Positions 12,710-14,852 of a stretch of DNA of 14,852 bases are shown piece by piece. This DNA is from Candidatus Zixiibacteriota bacterium (GTDB lineage Bacteria > Zixibacteria > MSB-5A5 > GN15 > JAAZOE01): NCBI GenBank assembly GCA_028700875.1, contig JAQVRW010000032.1, forward strand, positions 1-14,852. The letters run 5' to 3'. Under the pieces are notes generated by a model. It was not told the DNA's origin. It did not search any database and worked only from the letters and a program-made list of their open reading frames with translations. A program made the translations under genes and the position numbers. Every line of letters begins with the position of its first letter. Position 1 is the stretch's first letter.

Positions 12710-13267
12710 TTATTTTAATATCTTCTGTTCCAGCTTTTCGTATATGGGCCCGCCGGGGGTCAAGGTTGACTTGACCAGGGCGATACGGTCCAATATAACC
12801 GGTTCGGTTGCGAAATTCAACTGTTCCGCATAGGCCGCCAGGGGGGAAGCATCGATTGGGAATTTGATTCGCCCCAGGGTAAGATGGGCCGAAAAGGGGC
12901 GCTTTTCCGGCTCGAACCCCAACGGTTTCAACTGCCGGTTCAACAACCCAGCCATCTCTGCCGCCGGTTCGACCCCGCTCAAACCCACCCAGATGACCCG
13001 GGGGTTCTTGAGGTTGGGGAAACCGCCCATCCGGTCGAGCGCAACGGTCAATGGCTTCCGCCCGGCCGCGGCCTTTTCCAATACCTGGCTGATCGGCCCG
13101 ATCTTCTCCTCCGACGTTTCGCCGATAAACTTCAGCGTCAAATGAATGTTATCGGCTCCCACCCAGCGTACCCCTTTTACTCTGGGTTTCAGGTCGATGA
13201 TTAAATCCTCCAGGGCCTTCTTGATTTCATTAGGAAGAAGTAACGCGATAAACAATCGCACCATCAT
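12710..13267 (-). CDS. thpR: RNA 2',3'-cyclic phosphodiesterase (LigT family)
   Basis: This 185-residue 2H phosphoesterase hydrolyses 2',3'-cyclic phosphate ends of RNA and has RNA ligase activity in vitro in some members; its in vivo role is unclear. The two catalytic HxTx motifs are H42-T44 (NIHLTLKF) and H128-T130 (AHLTLGR). The N-terminus MVRLFIALLLP is typical. Start choice is open between ATG 13267, ATG 13264 and GTG 13273; GGAAGG lies upstream at usable distance for all three. It sits between cinA and recA, the same order known in Deinococcus (cinA-ligT-recA), which suggests co-transcription. Confidence 0.92.
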   Translation of the reverse strand: MMVRLFIALLLPNEIKKALEDLIIDLKPRVKGVRWVGADNIHLTLKFIGETSEEKIGPISQVLEKAAAGRKPLTVALDRMGGFPNLKNPRVIWVGLSGVEPAAEMAGLLNRQLKPLGFEPEKRPFSAHLTLGRIKFPIDASPLAAYAEQLNFATEPVILDRIALVKSTLTPGGPIYEKLEQKILK

Positions 13268-13350
13268 CGCCACTATTCCTTCCGTGACCTCTGCTTCAAA
13301 GGTGAATTAACACTTCCGCCGCCAAAGCACTATCACATTTTTCGCCGTCA

Positions 13351-14586
13351 TCAATCCATCAATGCCCGGCGGACCGCGTCCAGCGCGACCAGGACGGTCC
13401 GTTCCCGGACAATCTCGCGATCGCCCCCCATCAGGTATTTCTTCGAGGTCACCGCCTGTTCCGTCGCCAGTCCCACGAAAACCGTTCCGACCGGTTTGTC
13501 GGCCGTGCCGCCGTCGGGGCCGGCCACCCCGGTGACCGAAATCCCGATCGAGGCCCCGGTCAGCTTCCGCACGCCGCGAGCCATCGCCTCGGCCGTCTCC
13601 GCCGACACCGCCCCGACCGAGTCGAGCATCTCCCGAGGCACCTGTAACACATTCATCTTAACCTCGTTGGCATAGGCGACCACTCCGCCCAGGAAATACC
13701 GCGATGACCCCGGCACGCGGCTGATCCGCCCGGCCAACAACCCGGCCGTACAGGATTCCGCGGTCGCCAACGTCAACTGCCGTTCGACCAGCATACTGCC
13801 GACAACTGCTTCCAGTTCGCGGTCATCCTCGGTGAAGACGGCATCGCCGACCAGATTGCGGATCGTCGCGGCCGCCTGATCGACTCCGGTTTGGATTTCC
13901 TCGCGCACCGTCCCGGTTCCTTTGATAGCCAGATCGACCTTGCCGAACGCCGGCAAATAGGCCAGAGAGACGCCGTCGGACAGTTTCAACCCGGTCCGGA
14001 ACTTCTCCGCCAGAACCGATTCGGGGACACCGATCGTCCGCACCAGGTGACGAAGGACGATCCGGTCGCCGGTTCGATCCCGAAGATGCGGTATCAACTC
14101 CTCGACCGTCATGGTTTCCATTTCGGCCGGCACGCCGGGCATGGAGCAGAAAAACTTGCCGTGTTCGTCGATGACGATCCCCAGCGCCGAACCGGTCCGG
14201 TTGGCCAAAAAACTCGCCCCCTGCGGCAAAAGCGCCTGGTTCTGGTTAATTGAAGGCATTTTCATGCCCCGGGCGGCGAAGCGCTTTTCCAGGTCGGCCA
14301 AAACGTTCTCGTGGAAGATCAGGTTGCGCTTGAACACCTTGCAGATCGCCTTCTTGGTGATATCATCGTCGGTCGGCCCCAGGCCGCCGGTGGTGATGAT
14401 GATATCCGCCCGACGCAAGGCCAGGCCGAGCGCTTCCTCCAGACAGTCCATGTCGTCGGCGGCCGTGCTCTTGTATCGGACATCGATTCCGATCTCATCC
14501 AGCTTTCGGGCCAGAAAGGCGGAATTGGTATCTACCCGGGAGCCGCGCAGGAGTTCGTCGCCGATGGTCAAAATTTCTGCTATCAT
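13351..14586 (-). CDS. cinA: CinA: MPT-binding-like domain fused to nicotinamide-nucleotide amidase
   Basis: This is the two-domain 411-residue CinA. The N-terminal COG1058 part (IAEILTIGDELLRG, then TTGGLGPTDDDIT, then FFCSMPGVPAEME) resembles molybdopterin-binding domains and in characterised members acts as an ADP-ribose pyrophosphatase. The C-terminal PncC part (about 250-411) deamidates NMN in pyridine nucleotide salvage. It contains AESCTAG with Ser278, SSRYFLGGVVAYANEVK, and GVAGPDGGTADKPVGTVFVG. The usual AESCTGG here has Ala for the first Gly. ATG 14586 is chosen because the family begins close to IAEILTIGDE and GGAAGG lies just upstream; further upstream in-frame codons have no support. 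It is 23 bp after pgpA and 83 bp before thpR. Confidence 0.95.
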   Translation of the reverse strand: MIAEILTIGDELLRGSRVDTNSAFLARKLDEIGIDVRYKSTAADDMDCLEEALGLALRRADIIITTGGLGPTDDDITKKAICKVFKRNLIFHENVLADLEKRFAARGMKMPSINQNQALLPQGASFLANRTGSALGIVIDEHGKFFCSMPGVPAEMETMTVEELIPHLRDRTGDRIVLRHLVRTIGVPESVLAEKFRTGLKLSDGVSLAYLPAFGKVDLAIKGTGTVREEIQTGVDQAAATIRNLVGDAVFTEDDRELEAVVGSMLVERQLTLATAESCTAGLLAGRISRVPGSSRYFLGGVVAYANEVKMNVLQVPREMLDSVGAVSAETAEAMARGVRKLTGASIGISVTGVAGPDGGTADKPVGTVFVGLATEQAVTSKKYLMGGDREIVRERTVLVALDAVRRALMD

Positions 14587-14609
14587 GACACCTTCCATAG
14601 TGTGGTACG

Positions 14610-14852
14610 TCAAAAGCCGAACCAGTGCAGATGCCTTAGCGCCGCCAGACCGATCTGGCAGGTCAAGTTGGTGTAAACGGCGGCGAAAACGTCGTCGAAC
14701 GTCACCCCCCAGCCGCCGGGAAGGCTCTCGCACCGGTCGGCCGGATACGGCTTAATGACGTCATAAAAACGGAAGAAAACAAACCCCGCGATAAAAACAT
14801 CCAGTCGCGCCGGAAGAAACAGCAGGCTGATAAACATCCCGGCCCATTCATC
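14610..14852 (-). CDS. pgpA: Phosphatidylglycerophosphatase A, C-terminal part (5' end outside window)
   Basis: Only the last 80 residues are present; the gene enters from the right edge. PgpA dephosphorylates phosphatidylglycerophosphate to phosphatidylglycerol at the inner membrane. The fragment opens with DEWAGM, has a hydrophobic segment FISLLFLPARLDVFIAGFVF, then FRFYDVIKPYP and GGWGVTFDDVFAAVYTNL, the characteristic PgpA run with conserved Asp residues. The TGA is 23 bp upstream of cinA on the same strand, so it is probably the upstream gene of the pgpA-cinA-thpR-recA operon. Confidence 0.9.
   Translation of the reverse strand, partial: DEWAGMFISLLFLPARLDVFIAGFVFFRFYDVIKPYPADRCESLPGGWGVTFDDVFAAVYTNLTCQIGLAALRHLHWFGF

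Noticed and set aside
14587..14733. Longer cinA frame starting at 14733
   Set aside because: The added residues are pgpA read in another frame; CinA proteins begin just before IAEILTIGDE.

Overview
The window is 14.85 kb of GC-rich bacterial chromosome, densely packed with housekeeping genes. There are no tRNA or rRNA genes, insertion sequences, phage genes or CRISPR arrays, and no gene-free stretch longer than about 300 bp. The mix suggests an uncultured Gram-negative lineage, probably FCB-affiliated (Zixibacteria-like is my guess from overall flavour, low confidence). Supporting this mix are lipoprotein signal peptides, a TonB-like C-terminal domain, A-band-type nucleotide-sugar genes, a PyrK/PyrD class 1B pair and a cinA-thpR-recA cluster.

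Left block, minus strand, 1-2574: a nucleotide-sugar operon, gmd > rmd > wbpA-like. Gmd and Rmd convert GDP-mannose to GDP-D-rhamnose. The WbpA-like enzyme, cut by the window edge, oxidises UDP-GlcNAc to the uronic acid. All would feed O-antigen or exopolysaccharide synthesis. The rmd gene appears to start at AUU inside an ATTAA overlap with the gmd stop.

Middle block, plus strand, 2736-10451: a small lipoprotein of unknown function behind a clear promoter with a 15-bp palindrome over its -10 box. A sirtuin of the desuccinylase/CobB type follows. Then comes a chain of genes with overlapping ends: a PflX-type radical SAM protein, a 916-residue lipoprotein (TPR, proline-rich IVIPFAPP repeats, TPR, TonB-C-like end), and pyrK, pyrD and pyrF. 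PyrK and PyrD form the NAD-linked dihydroorotate dehydrogenase, and PyrF makes UMP.

Right block, minus strand, 10423-14852: pgpA (cut by the right edge) > cinA > thpR > recA, tightly spaced and probably co-transcribed. After a hairpin behind recA there are two tandem paralogues of a STAS/SpoIIAA-like fold. The last of these overlaps the 3' end of pyrF by 29 bp in convergent orientation.

The least ordinary items are the AUU start at rmd, the repeat-bearing TPR/TonB-C lipoprotein coupled to pyrimidine genes, the STAS-like paralogue pair, and the palindromic operator candidate at 2697-2711. I see no complete novel defence or mobile system.
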